Assembly (NCBI RefSeq): GCF_014845095.1
Contig: NZ_NKUG01000039.1
Location: 1 to 50,982, forward strand
DNA length: 50,982 nt
Reading direction: 5' to 3'
Source: Methylobacterium bullatum
GTDB taxonomy: Bacteria > Pseudomonadota > Alphaproteobacteria > Rhizobiales > Beijerinckiaceae
Below the pieces are notes generated by a model. It was not told where the DNA came from. It did not search any database and saw only the letters and a list, made by a program, of their open reading frames with translations. Below are positions 40,366 to 49,511 of this stretch, one piece after another. A program made the position numbers and the translations under genes. Each line of letters starts with the position of its first letter. Position 1 is the first letter of the stretch.

Positions 40366-41142
40366 ATGTTGAAGACCCGAATCATTCCCTGCCTCGACGT
40401 GAAGGACGGGCGCGTCGTCAAGGGCGTCCAGTTCCTGGAACTGCGCGATGCCGGCGATCCGGTGGAGGCGGCCAAGGCCTATGACGCGGCCGGCGCCGAC
40501 GAACTCTGCTTTCTCGACATCACCGCGAGTCACGAGGCCCGCGGCACCCTGCTCGACGTGGTGAGCCGCACGGCCGAGGCCTGCTTCATGCCGCTCACGG
40601 TCGGGGGCGGCGTGCGCACGGTGGAGGATATCCGCACCCTGCTCCTCGCCGGGGCCGACAAGGTCTCGATCAACACGGCGGCGGTGAACGACCCCTCCTT
40701 CGTGGAGCGCGGCGCCCTCAAGTTCGGCAGCCAGTGCATCGTCGTCGCCATCGACGCCAAGCGGACCTCCGCCCCGGGCGAGCCGGATGCCTGGCAGATC
40801 TTCACCCATGGCGGGCGCAAGCCCACCGGGCTCGACGCCATCGAGTTCGCCCGGACCGTGGCGGCGCGCGGCGCCGGCGAACTCCTCGTCACCTCCATGG
40901 ACCGGGACGGGATGCGCTCCGGCTACGACATCGCCCTGACGCGGGCGATCTCGGACGCGGTCTCGGTGCCGGTCATCGCCTCGGGTGGCGTCGGTGGCCT
41001 CGACGACCTCGTGGCAGGCGTGCGCGACGGTGGCGCCAGCGCGGTGCTGGCCGCCTCGATCTTCCATTTCGGCCAGCACACCGTCGCCGAGGCCAAGGCG
41101 CATATGGCGAAGGCCGGCTTGCACATGCGGCTCGACCCGTGA
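40366..41142 (+). CDS. hisF: Imidazole glycerol phosphate synthase, cyclase subunit
   Basis: A 258-residue (beta/alpha)8 barrel that forms imidazole glycerol phosphate and AICAR from PRFAR, with ammonia from HisH. Catalytic Asp11 ([15 protein letters not shown]) and Asp130 (VVAIDAKR) are present, with the phosphate-binding GGGVRT and [11 protein letters not shown]. The start ATG 40366 gives the standard N-terminus [12 protein letters not shown]. The usual upstream partners hisB, hisH and hisA are missing here; dgcA lies before it and hisE after it, about 100 bp apart. Confidence 0.97.
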   Translation: MLKTRIIPCLDVKDGRVVKGVQFLELRDAGDPVEAAKAYDAAGADELCFLDITASHEARGTLLDVVSRTAEACFMPLTVGGGVRTVEDIRTLLLAGADKVSINTAAVNDPSFVERGALKFGSQCIVVAIDAKRTSAPGEPDAWQIFTHGGRKPTGLDAIEFARTVAARGAGELLVTSMDRDGMRSGYDIALTRAISDAVSVPVIASGGVGGLDDLVAGVRDGGASAVLAASIFHFGQHTVAEAKAHMAKAGLHMRLDP

Positions 41143-41243
41143 CGGGTCACGGCGCCGAGGTCCGACCCTTGCCCAATCCCTTCCCGTGCCGCAGGCTCGT
41201 CGCCGTTGCGTGCATCGTCCGGCCTGCCGAGAGCTAGGATCGC

Positions 41244-41567
41244 ATGACCGATTTCACCCTGAGCGACCTGGACGCCCTCATCGCCGACCGCGCCGCCGCG
41301 CCGCCGGACCAGTCCTACACGGCCAAGCTCCTGGCCGGCGGGCCGGCCAAGCCCGCCAAGAAGCTTGGCGAGGAAGCGGTCGAGGCCGCCATCGCCGCCG
41401 TGCAGGGCGATCGCGAAGGGCTCGTGAGCGAGGCGGCGGACGTGCTCTACCACCTCCTCGTGCTGCTGCGCGCCGGCGGCGTCGCCCTGCCGGAGGTGAT
41501 GGCGGAACTCGAGCGCCGCACCGCCCAGAGCGGCATCGCCGAGAAAGCGGCCCGGAGGCACCCGTGA
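41244..41567 (+). CDS. hisE: Phosphoribosyl-ATP pyrophosphatase
   Basis: A 107-residue MazG-like helical hydrolase that carries out the second step of histidine synthesis. The motifs [18 protein letters not shown] and [14 protein letters not shown] hold the metal-binding Glu and Asp residues of the family. It is a stand-alone enzyme, not fused to HisI. Its TGA overlaps the GTG start of coaA, so the two genes are coupled. Confidence 0.95.
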   Translation: MTDFTLSDLDALIADRAAAPPDQSYTAKLLAGGPAKPAKKLGEEAVEAAIAAVQGDREGLVSEAADVLYHLLVLLRAGGVALPEVMAELERRTAQSGIAEKAARRHP

Positions 41568-42589
41568 CCGTCGAGCCGTCACGGCCCATCGCCATCGTAT
41601 CCGAGCGCGATCCCGCCCTCGGCCAGGACCCGGTGACGGGGATCGGCCCCGAGCGCCTATCGCCCTATCGCCTGTTTTCCCGTGAAGAATGGGCTCAGCT
41701 GCGCGCCGACACCCCGCTGACGCTGACGGGGGACGATGTCAGCCGCCTGCAATCGCTCAACGATCCCATCTCCATCGAGGAGGTGGTGGCGATCTATCTC
41801 CCGTTGTCGCGGCTGCTCTCCCTCTACGTCGCGGCGACGCAGGGGCTGTTCAAGGCGACCCAGCGCTTCCTGCTGGCAGAGCGCGAGGCGAAGGTCCCCT
41901 ACATCATCGGGGTGGCCGGTTCGGTGGCGGTGGGCAAATCCACCACCGCCCGCGTCCTCAAGGCGCTGCTCGCCCGCTGGCCTAACACGCCGAAGGTCGA
42001 CCTCATCACCACCGACGGGTTCCTGCTGCCCAATGCCGAGCTGAAGCGCATGGGCGCGATGGAGCGCAAGGGCTTTCCCGAGAGCTACGACACCGCCGCC
42101 CTCCTGCGCTTCCTCACCGACATCAAGGCCGGCAAGAAGAGCGTGGCGGCGCCGCTCTATTCCCACCTCGTCTACGATGTGGTGGCGGGCGAGGAGCGGG
42201 TGGTGGAATCCCCCGACATCCTCATCGTCGAGGGGCTCAACGTCCTCCAGCCGGCGCGCCTGCCGCGCGACGGCACCGCGATCCCCTTCGTCTCCGACTT
42301 CTTCGATTTCTCGATCTATCTCGACGGGCACGAGGACGACCTGCACCGCTGGTACGTCAACCGCTTCCTGCGCCTGCGCCAGACCGCCTTCCGTGATCCG
42401 CTCTCGTATTTCCGCAAATACGCCGAAGTAACGGAGGCCGAGGCCCTGGAGATCGCCGACAACCTCTGGACCACGATCAACCTGCCGAACCTGCGCGACA
42501 ACATCCTGCCGACGCGCCAGCGCGCGAGCCTGATCCTGGCCAAGGGCGCGAGCCATCGAATCGAGAGCGTGGCGCTGCGGCGGCTGTGA
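41564..42589 (+). CDS. coaA: Pantothenate kinase type I
   Basis: A 341-residue kinase catalysing the first step of coenzyme A synthesis. The P-loop GSVAVGKST is at 119-127. [15 protein letters not shown] near residue 30, [20 protein letters not shown], and the C-terminal [19 protein letters not shown] are type I marks. The N-terminus is about 25 residues longer than in E. coli. The start GTG 41564 overlaps the hisE stop, with CGGAGG a few bases upstream. The frame is open further upstream, but only as an overlap with hisE and hisF. The order hisF-hisE-coaA is common in this bacterial group. Confidence 0.95.
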   Translation: MTVEPSRPIAIVSERDPALGQDPVTGIGPERLSPYRLFSREEWAQLRADTPLTLTGDDVSRLQSLNDPISIEEVVAIYLPLSRLLSLYVAATQGLFKATQRFLLAEREAKVPYIIGVAGSVAVGKSTTARVLKALLARWPNTPKVDLITTDGFLLPNAELKRMGAMERKGFPESYDTAALLRFLTDIKAGKKSVAAPLYSHLVYDVVAGEERVVESPDILIVEGLNVLQPARLPRDGTAIPFVSDFFDFSIYLDGHEDDLHRWYVNRFLRLRQTAFRDPLSYFRKYAEVTEAEALEIADNLWTTINLPNLRDNILPTRQRASLILAKGASHRIESVALRRL

Positions 42590-42595
42590 GCCGGA

Positions 42596-42622
42596 GCGTA
42601 TCCCTCAGCCCAGCGGATACGC
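42596..42622. terminator. 8-bp hairpin between coaA and thpR
   Basis: GCGTATCC (42596-42603) pairs with GGATACGC (42615-42622) between the convergent genes, overlapping the thpR stop. There is no T-run. It is a candidate bidirectional terminator. Confidence 0.4.
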
Positions 42623-43147
42623 CGCCTCCACCACATACGGCCCGCCGCCCCGCGATTCCCGCGCCGAGAACAGCGCCACCCGCGTCGCGGTGAACCGCAA
42701 AGCCGGAAACAGGCCTCTCTCGGCGAAATACTCCGCCACGTCCGGTGCCTGGGTGTCGCGCTTGGCGAGACGAGCCAGGGTCACGTGGGGCGTGAACTTG
42801 CGTCGCTCCGGCTCGGCACCGGCGGCGCGGGCGATGCGCTCGTGCTCCTCCTGCAGGTCGAGGAGATCCGCGCCGACAGTCACGCTTGCGACGATCGCGC
42901 GAGGCTTGTCTCCGCCGAACGCGTCGAGGCCGGACAGCGTCACGTCGAGAGGCGGGCGCGGGCGCGCTTCGACGAGGCCGGCATGGAACGCCTCGGCCAC
43001 TTCGTCGTCCACGTCGCCGAGGAAGCGCAGGGTGATGTGGAGGTCGCCGCGCTCGATCCAGCGCGCGCCGCGCAGGCCGCATTGATAGCGCGACAGCGCT
43101 TCGGCGACGTCGTCGGGAATTTCCAGGGCGGTGAACAGGCGCGGCAT
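42605..43147 (-). CDS. thpR: RNA 2',3'-cyclic phosphodiesterase (2H family)
   Basis: A 180-residue 2H phosphoesterase that opens 2',3'-cyclic phosphates at RNA ends. The two catalytic HxTx motifs are HITL (His37) and HVTL (His121), properly spaced. The N-terminus MPRLFTALEIPDDV is family-typical. It begins 4 bp after the tesA stop on the minus strand, so it forms an operon with tesA. Confidence 0.92.
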   Translation of the reverse strand: MPRLFTALEIPDDVAEALSRYQCGLRGARWIERGDLHITLRFLGDVDDEVAEAFHAGLVEARPRPPLDVTLSGLDAFGGDKPRAIVASVTVGADLLDLQEEHERIARAAGAEPERRKFTPHVTLARLAKRDTQAPDVAEYFAERGLFPALRFTATRVALFSARESRGGGPYVVEAAYPLG

Positions 43148-43151
43148 CGGT

Positions 43152-43820
43152 CTATTTCTGCGCCGTGCCGAGCCGGTCGAGGAAGGTCTCCACCGTGGGC
43201 AGGATGCCGGCGACGATGGTCTCGACGCCCTTCACGTTGGGGTGGAGCCCGTCCTCCAGGTTGAAGCGCCGGTCGTTGAGGATGCCCTCAAGGAAAAATG
43301 GGTAGAGGACGAGGCCGTGTTGCCGGGCGAGATCGGGATAGATCGCGTCGAACCGCGCGACGTAGTCCGGCCCGAGATTGGTCGAGGCCTTCACGCCGGC
43401 GAGCAGGACCGGGATGTTACGGGCCTTGAGCCGGGAGACGATGGTGTCGAGGGCCTTTCTCGTCACGGCGGGGTCGGTGCCGCGCAGCATGTCGTTGGCG
43501 CCGAGTTCGAGGATGACCCCGTCGGTCCCGTCGGGGACCGACCAGTCGAGCCGGTCGAGCCCGCCGGTGCTGGTGTCGCCGGAAACGCCCGCATTGGCGA
43601 TCGACACGGCGCGGCCCCTGGCCTTCAGTTCGCGTTCCAGCACGGAGGGGAAGGCCGCGGCCGAGGGCAGGCGGTACCCGGCGGTCAGGCTGTCGCCGAA
43701 GGCCACGAGGTTGAGGGGGCGTGCGGCGGCATGGCCGATTCCCGTACCCAATGCGGCAAAGAGTGCCATTACCAGCGTCGCCCGGCGGGAATGCTGGCGT
43801 GGTGGGGCGAGACGAACCAT
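43152..43820 (-). CDS. tesA: GDSL arylesterase / thioesterase I-like
   Basis: A 222-residue SGNH hydrolase, probably exported: a signal-peptide-like stretch (ATLVMALFAALGTGIGHAAA) precedes the mature part. Catalytic Ser44 is in FGDSLTAGY, the oxyanion Asn109 in LGANDMLRG, and Asp190/His193 in LEDGLHPN. It hydrolyses acyl esters and lyso-lipids; the physiological substrate is uncertain. The start is ATG 43820. The very long frame upstream on this strand is the shadow of the FtsX-type gene. Divergent tesA beside an ABC-ATPase/permease pair is a conserved arrangement, also found in E. coli (tesA-ybbA-ybbP). Confidence 0.92.
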   Translation of the reverse strand: MVRLAPPRQHSRRATLVMALFAALGTGIGHAAARPLNLVAFGDSLTAGYRLPSAAAFPSVLERELKARGRAVSIANAGVSGDTSTGGLDRLDWSVPDGTDGVILELGANDMLRGTDPAVTRKALDTIVSRLKARNIPVLLAGVKASTNLGPDYVARFDAIYPDLARQHGLVLYPFFLEGILNDRRFNLEDGLHPNVKGVETIVAGILPTVETFLDRLGTAQK

Positions 43821-43841
43821 ATCGACCTCGTCGCGTGACGT

Positions 43842-44615
<774 letters not shown>

Positions 44616-44654
44616 TCCGCCTGAACCCGCGCGTTCGGCGGAAGGCCTGACCCC

Positions 44655-47225
44655 ATGCATGGCACCCTGCCTCGTCCCGCTCCGCGCCCCAGCCGCGTCC
44701 CGCTCACCCTGCGCCTCGCCTTCCGCGAGTTGCGCGCCGGGCTTGGCGGTTTCGTCGTGTTCCTCGCCTGCATCGCGCTCGGCGTCGCGGCCATTGCCGG
44801 GGTCGCCTCGATCTCGCGCTCGCTCACGGATGGTCTCGGCCGAGAGGGCAAGCGCATCCTCGGCGGCGATCTCACCTACAGTCTGATCAACCGCGAGGCG
44901 ACGCCCGACGAGCGGGCCGCCCTCGACGCGCAGGGTAAGGTCTCCGTGGTCACGACCCTGCGGGCCATGGCGCTGGCCGGGGACAAGGGCGCGGCCCTGG
45001 TGGAACTCAAGGCGGTGGACGCCGCCTATCCCGCCGCCGGGGACCTCGTCACCGACCCGGCCTTGCCGCTCCCCGATCTGCTGGCCGAGAGGGATGGGGT
45101 GTTCGGCGCCGTCGCCGATCCGGTCCTGCTGACGCGCCTCGACCTCACGGTCGGCGACCGGATCGAGATCGCCGGCAAGCCGATCGCCATCCGGGCCACG
45201 CTGGTCTCCGAGCCGGACAAGATCGCCAACGGCATCGGCTTCGGCCCGCGCCTCCTCGTCTCCGCCGCGACGCTTCAGGCGACGGGGCTGATCCGGCCGG
45301 GCAGCCTCAACCGGTGGAGCTATCGCATCCAGGCGCCCGCCGCCGACGATGCGGAACTGGAGCGGCGGATCGCGGCCGTCGCCCGTGCGGCGCCGGATGC
45401 CGGCTGGGAGATGCGCTCGCGGTCCAATGCCGATCCGCGTTTCGCCAAGAGCGTCGAGCGCTTCACCCAGTTCCTCACCCTGGTCGGGCTCACGGCGCTC
45501 ATCGTCGGCGGGGTCGGGGTCGCCAATGCGGTCAATGCCTTCGTGGCGCGGAAGCGCGGGTCCATCGCCACCCTGAAGAGCGTCGGTGCGCCGGGAGGGC
45601 AGGTCGTCGCCATCTATCTCACGCAGGTGATGCTGGTGGCCGGGCTCGGTACCGTGATCGGACTCGCGATCGGGGCGGGCCTGCCATTCCTCCTCGATGC
45701 CCTGTTCCACGATGCGCTTCCGCTGCCGCTGAACCCGACCCTGGCGCCGGCGGAACTGCTGCTCGCCGCCGCCTACGGCCTGCTCACGGCGCTCGCCTTC
45801 GCCATCATTCCCCTGGGCCATGCCCATGACGTGCCGGTCTCCGGCCTGTTCCGGGACGTGGTCGATCCCGACACCCGCAAGACGCGGCTGCGCTACCGGC
45901 TCATCCTCGTCGCGGCGCTCGCCGCCCTGGTGGCGCTGGCACTGGCCACGGCTTTCGACCGTAGGGTCGCGCTGATGTTCATCGTGGCGGCCGGCCTCGC
46001 CTTCGGGCTTCTGCGTCTCGTCGCCCTCGGCCTCATGGCCGGGGCGCGGCGCCTGCCCCGGCCGCGTTCGGCGGCACCCCGCATGGCTTTGGCCAACCTC
46101 CATCGCCCCGGCGCGCTCACCCCCGCCATCGTCCTGTCGCTCGGCCTCGGGGTGACCCTGCTGGTGACGCTGAGCCTGATCGACGCCAATGTCCGGCGGA
46201 CGCTGACGAGCTCGCTGCCGGCCCGTGCACCGAACCTGTTTTTCCTCGACATCCCGGCTGCGGAGGCGGACGGGTTCCATGCGGAGCTCGGCAAGCTCGC
46301 GCCGGGGGGCAAGATCGAGCGCGTGCCGATGATGCGCGGGCGCATCGTCGCCATCAACGGCACCCCCGCCGCCGCGATCAAGCCGCCGGAAGATGCCGCC
46401 TGGGTGCTCGATGGCGACCGCGGGATCACCTATGCCGAGGATCTCCCGGAGGGATCGAACCTCGTCGCCGGCTCGTGGTGGAATGCGGAGGAGGGGGCAA
46501 AACCCCTGGTGTCCTTCGATGCGGAACTCGGCCGTGCGCTGAATCTGGCGGTCGGCGGTACCGTCACGGTCAACGTCCTGGGGCGGAATCTGACGGCGAA
46601 AGTCGCGAACCTGCGCAAGGTCGAATGGCGCAACCTCGGCATCAATTTCGTCATGGTCTTCTCGCCCGGCACGTTCCGGGGCGCGCCGCATTCGGACCTC
46701 GCCACCCTTACCCTGGCGGGCGGGCCGGATGCCAAGACCGAGGCCCTGATCCTGCGCGACGTCGCCCGCGCCTTTCCGTCGGTGACCAGCGTGCGGGTGA
46801 AGGACGCCCTCGACACGGTCAACGACATCGTCGGCAAGCTGGTCCTGGCGATTCGCGCCGCCAGCGGCGTTGCCGTCGTGGCGAGCCTGTTCGTGCTCGC
46901 CGGCGCCATCGCGGCGGGGCACCGCGCTCGGCTGTACGATGCCGTGGTGCTGAAGGTCCTGGGTGCCACGCGCGGGCGCCTGCTCCTGGCCTACACGCTG
47001 GAATACGGCGCCCTGGGCATCGCCACCGCCCTGTTCGGGCTTCTCGCCGGCACGCTCGCGGGTTGGACCATCGTGACCCGCGTGATGAAGCTCGACTTCG
47101 TCCTGGACCTCTCCGGTGCCCTCGTCGCATCCACCCTCGCGGTGGTCTTCGCGATCGTCCTCGGACTGGCCGGGACATGGCGCATCCTCGGCCAGAAACC
47201 GGCTCCCTACCTGCGTCAATTCTGA
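44655..47225 (+). CDS. FtsX-like ABC permease (YbbP-like)
   Basis: An 856-residue permease with the YbbP/DUF214 architecture: an N-terminal membrane helix (about 27-48), a large periplasmic domain, a first FtsX core of four helices (about 265-400), further helices (about 415-460), a second periplasmic domain, and a C-terminal FtsX core (about 715-850). This is longer than lipoprotein-release subunits and matches the single-chain permeases beside tesA. GGAAGG lies about 10 bases before ATG 44655. With the ATPase it probably exports or extracts a lipid-like or peptide compound; the substrate is unknown. Confidence 0.9.
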   Translation: MHGTLPRPAPRPSRVPLTLRLAFRELRAGLGGFVVFLACIALGVAAIAGVASISRSLTDGLGREGKRILGGDLTYSLINREATPDERAALDAQGKVSVVTTLRAMALAGDKGAALVELKAVDAAYPAAGDLVTDPALPLPDLLAERDGVFGAVADPVLLTRLDLTVGDRIEIAGKPIAIRATLVSEPDKIANGIGFGPRLLVSAATLQATGLIRPGSLNRWSYRIQAPAADDAELERRIAAVARAAPDAGWEMRSRSNADPRFAKSVERFTQFLTLVGLTALIVGGVGVANAVNAFVARKRGSIATLKSVGAPGGQVVAIYLTQVMLVAGLGTVIGLAIGAGLPFLLDALFHDALPLPLNPTLAPAELLLAAAYGLLTALAFAIIPLGHAHDVPVSGLFRDVVDPDTRKTRLRYRLILVAALAALVALALATAFDRRVALMFIVAAGLAFGLLRLVALGLMAGARRLPRPRSAAPRMALANLHRPGALTPAIVLSLGLGVTLLVTLSLIDANVRRTLTSSLPARAPNLFFLDIPAAEADGFHAELGKLAPGGKIERVPMMRGRIVAINGTPAAAIKPPEDAAWVLDGDRGITYAEDLPEGSNLVAGSWWNAEEGAKPLVSFDAELGRALNLAVGGTVTVNVLGRNLTAKVANLRKVEWRNLGINFVMVFSPGTFRGAPHSDLATLTLAGGPDAKTEALILRDVARAFPSVTSVRVKDALDTVNDIVGKLVLAIRAASGVAVVASLFVLAGAIAAGHRARLYDAVVLKVLGATRGRLLLAYTLEYGALGIATALFGLLAGTLAGWTIVTRVMKLDFVLDLSGALVASTLAVVFAIVLGLAGTWRILGQKPAPYLRQF

Positions 47226-47526
47226 GGCCGGACTGTCGTCCGCCTCCCCATCGACGGAGAAAGACGACGCCGAAGTCATGGTTTATGACTTGTCACTATA
47301 GCTCTGGTGCGCCGCGCGGATGATGAACGAGATTTAATCCGCCCTCATCCAAATAAAGATAGAGGTCAGAAGCGGTGATTCCCGGGCCGCAAAGCTCGGC
47401 CGCCCCCTTGTGCGGAGCGGCATGACGGAACATATTTCGGCTCAAGGCGCGGTCACGTGCCAGAGGTCCTGTGCGTGAGCCTCGGTTCCAAATCACACGC
47501 TGAGAGAGCTTCCAAGGGAAACTCCC
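47226..47526. promoter_or_regulatory. 301-bp intergenic region before the Bax-inhibitor gene
   Basis: No convincing gene was found. An inverted repeat AAGTCAT (47273-47279) / ATGACTT (47285-47291) with a 5-base loop stands about 50 bp past the permease stop; it may be an operator or an mRNA 3' hairpin. The region is AT-richer than its surroundings. It presumably contains the promoter of the next gene, but no clear -35/-10 pair stands out. Confidence 0.4.
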
Positions 47527-48303
47527 ATGGCATTCGATAACAGTCCCTTCCGCTACGGCGCCCAGCCCCAGGGCTATGCCGGCTCCCAGGTCGAGGTCGA
47601 TCAGGGCCTGCGCAGCTTCATGCTCGGCGTCTACAACAACATGGTCGTCGGCCTCGGGATCTCCGGCCTCGTGGCCCTCGGCCTGAACATGGCCGTCCAG
47701 ACCGGCACCATTGTCGCCAACTACAAGGGCGTTCCGCTGAACCAGGCGGGCGTCTTCATCTACGGCACGTGGTTCAAGTACGTTCTGATGCTGGCCCCGC
47801 TCGCCTTCATCTTCATCTTCACGATGCGCATGGATCGGATGTCGGCCTCTGCGGCACGCCTCACGTTCTTCGCTTTCGCGGCGGTGATGGGTGCCTCGAT
47901 GTCGTCGATGCTGCTCGCCTTCACGGGCGCCAGCGTGGTCCGGGTCTTCTTCATCACGGCGGCGACGTTCGGCGGTCTCAGCCTCTACGGCTACACCACC
48001 AAGCGCAGCCTTTCGGGGATGGGTTCGTTCCTGATCATGGGCGTAATCGGCCTCTTTATCGCCTCGATCGTGAACATCTTCCTGGCCTCGAGCGCGCTTC
48101 AGTTCGCCATCTCGGTGCTCGGCGTCCTGATCTTCGCAGGCCTTACCGCCTACGACACGCAGAAGCTCAAGGAGATGTTTCTCTACAGCGGTGCCGACGC
48201 CGAAGGCGCGGCCAAGCTGTCGGTGAACGGCGCTCTGACGCTCTACCTGGACTTCATCAACATGTTCCAGTTCCTGCTCCAGCTCCTCGGCGATCGCCGC
48301 TAA
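47527..48303 (+). CDS. Bax inhibitor-1 / YccA family membrane protein
   Basis: A 258-residue protein with seven membrane helices of the TMBIM (BI-1) family. The N-terminal cytoplasmic part (about 30 residues, QVEVDQGLRSFMLGVYNNM) is followed by closely packed helices. The conserved C-terminal patch contains GLTAYDTQKLKEMF and LTLYLDFINMFQFLLQLLG, whose aspartates form the proposed calcium/proton leak gate. Bacterial members interact with membrane quality control (FtsH). AAGGGA lies eight bases before the ATG, and a good terminator follows. Confidence 0.93.
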   Translation: MAFDNSPFRYGAQPQGYAGSQVEVDQGLRSFMLGVYNNMVVGLGISGLVALGLNMAVQTGTIVANYKGVPLNQAGVFIYGTWFKYVLMLAPLAFIFIFTMRMDRMSASAARLTFFAFAAVMGASMSSMLLAFTGASVVRVFFITAATFGGLSLYGYTTKRSLSGMGSFLIMGVIGLFIASIVNIFLASSALQFAISVLGVLIFAGLTAYDTQKLKEMFLYSGADAEGAAKLSVNGALTLYLDFINMFQFLLQLLGDRR

Positions 48304-48329
48304 GCGAGCCATCGGAACGCGGATCGAAA

Positions 48330-48360
48330 GGCCTCGGCGGAAACGCCGGGGCCTTTTTTC
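48330..48360 (+). terminator. Rho-independent terminator of the Bax-inhibitor gene
   Basis: GGCCTCGGCG, GAAA loop, CGCCGGGGCC (48330-48353, one G-T wobble), followed by six T (48354-48359). It is a classic intrinsic terminator 27 bp after the stop codon. Confidence 0.95.
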
Positions 48361-48394
48361 GTTTCCGCTGCTGCGAACCTGCGAGGATGTCGCG

Positions 48395-48652
48395 GTGGGT
48401 AAACCGGTGGTGCCGAAAATCGGGCGTGGCCCAGGGCGGGAGACGCCGCAGCCCAGCGACGTGCCGACCTACGCCATCGTCGGCGTCAGCGTCGCCGCTG
48501 CGATCGGCGCCGGCGCATGGGCCGGCTTCGGCGCGGCCATCATTGCCGGCATCGCCACGCTGTTCGTGCTCGGCGCCCTGTATTCCATCGGCGCGCGGCG
48601 ATGGGGTTGGCCTCCGATCCGTTGGGAGGCGCTCCCGTTCTTCATCCCGTGA
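48395..48652 (+). CDS. 85-residue small membrane protein
   Basis: It starts at GTG 48395, with AGGA about 8 bases upstream. A charged, Pro-rich cytoplasmic start (VPKIGRGPGRETPQPSDVP) precedes a long hydrophobic region (YAIVGVSVAAAIGAGAWAG and AAIIAGIATLFVLGALYSI) that makes two short membrane helices rich in Ala and Gly. A Trp-rich end (RRWGWPPIRW) follows. It begins just after the terminator of the preceding gene, so it needs its own promoter. The family is not recognised. Confidence 0.65.
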   Translation: MGKPVVPKIGRGPGRETPQPSDVPTYAIVGVSVAAAIGAGAWAGFGAAIIAGIATLFVLGALYSIGARRWGWPPIRWEALPFFIP

Positions 48653-48661
48653 CCGGGGCGA

Positions 48662-49036
48662 TCACACCACGCGAAGAGGCTTTTCCAGCGCCGCCAGGAC
48701 ACGGGCGAGGTCGTGCCCTCGCTTCAGCACGATGCCGGCGGCGGAAATCACCGCGAAGGCGCCCTGCCGGCGGGCGAGTTTGGGATCCTTCTCCACCCGG
48801 AACAGGGGGGTCTCGGACGAGCGGCGGTAGATCGAGAACACCGCCTTGTCGCGGCGGAAGTCGAGGGCGTAGTCACGCCATTCGCCGGCCGAGACCATAC
48901 GGCCGTAGAGGTTGAACAAGGTCCTGAGTTCGGAACGGTCGAAGGCGACCTGTGGCACCACCGGAGCCGTCGGGAACGGCACGACACGGCCGGTGGAATC
49001 CTTCGATCGCGGCTCGGCTCCGGTCCCCTCGTCCAT
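48662..49036 (-). CDS. DUF2794 domain protein
   Basis: A 124-residue protein of the alphaproteobacterial DUF2794 family, function unknown. The core VAFDRSELRTLFNLYGRMVSAGEW is followed by RRSSETPLFRVEKDPKLARRQGAFAVISAAG and LKRGHDLARVLAALEK, matching the whole family. The 40 N-terminal residues are variable. AGGAG lies about 6 bases before ATG 49036; the frame is open to 49162, but without homology. It is convergent with the small membrane protein gene. Confidence 0.88.
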   Translation of the reverse strand: MDEGTGAEPRSKDSTGRVVPFPTAPVVPQVAFDRSELRTLFNLYGRMVSAGEWRDYALDFRRDKAVFSIYRRSSETPLFRVEKDPKLARRQGAFAVISAAGIVLKRGHDLARVLAALEKPLRVV

Positions 49037-49511
49037 CCTCGCTCCTCGGTTCCGGCGACTCGACGATCGCCGCAAAGGAGGAATGATGGGCCTCCCACTC
49101 CGAGCCTGCAAGCCCGGTCGATTGCCGCGTGCGCACCGGCACCAGCCACGGACTGGCAACACAACGTCACGATTTCGCCCCGTTATCGCCCATCGTCGGC
49201 CGCGATAGAAGATGATACCTGTGGCCGAACCTCGTCGGTTCCGTGCTCGGTCGGGCGGCCGATATCCACGCTCCCCAGCTTTCGGGAGCCTGCCGATGTC
49301 ACGGGAGCGACACTCCAGAGGTTTCGAGACCCAAGGACTTCAGGCCGCCTCTCCGGAGTGCGGCCTTTTTTTCTGCCATGACGGTCCGCTCTGGTCTAAA
49401 AATCCTTTTCGATGGCCTCGGCCGCCCTTCGTGTTCTACCACCACGTTCGTGGACAGCTGGGTCCCGGCGGTGACAGACAGGGGCAGGCGGGGCGGCCTC
49501 GTCGACAAGGG
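49037..49511. promoter_or_regulatory. 475-bp leader region of bluB
   Basis: No firm gene here. The stretch holds the divergent start region of the DUF2794 gene, a good ribosome site with a 41-codon frame (49083-49208) whose codon bias is poor, and a structured segment from about 49260 to 49372 that ends in an intrinsic terminator. An upstream sequence CACTCC-A-GAGG (49311-49321) can pair with CCTC-TCC-GGAGTG (49348-49360), which competes with the terminator stem. After the terminator there are 139 bases to the bluB start. This resembles an attenuated or riboswitch-like 5' leader. Confidence 0.5.
49343..49372 (+). terminator. Intrinsic terminator in the bluB leader
   Basis: GGCCGC (49343-49348) and GCGGCC (49360-49365) form the stem and seven T follow (49366-49372). 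The loop contains the self-complementary CTCCGGAG. There is no plus-strand gene directly upstream that would need a terminator, so it either ends a short leader RNA or controls bluB. Confidence 0.85.

Noticed and set aside
47353..47361. Half-site (ATAAAGATA) of the methionine-regulator palindrome before the Bax-inhibitor gene
   Set aside because: Only one half is present and the other arm does not match; it is likely chance in an AT-richer gap.
47296..47433. A 45-codon minus-strand frame between the permease and Bax-inhibitor genes
   Set aside because: Third-position G/C is only about half, there is no good ribosome site and no recognisable family.
49100..49345. Canonical cobalamin riboswitch before bluB
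   Set aside because: A stretch GGGAGCCTGCCGAT weakly recalls the B12 box, but the conserved core (GGGAA...GGTG...CCCCGCAACTG) is not present. A covariance-model scan would settle it.
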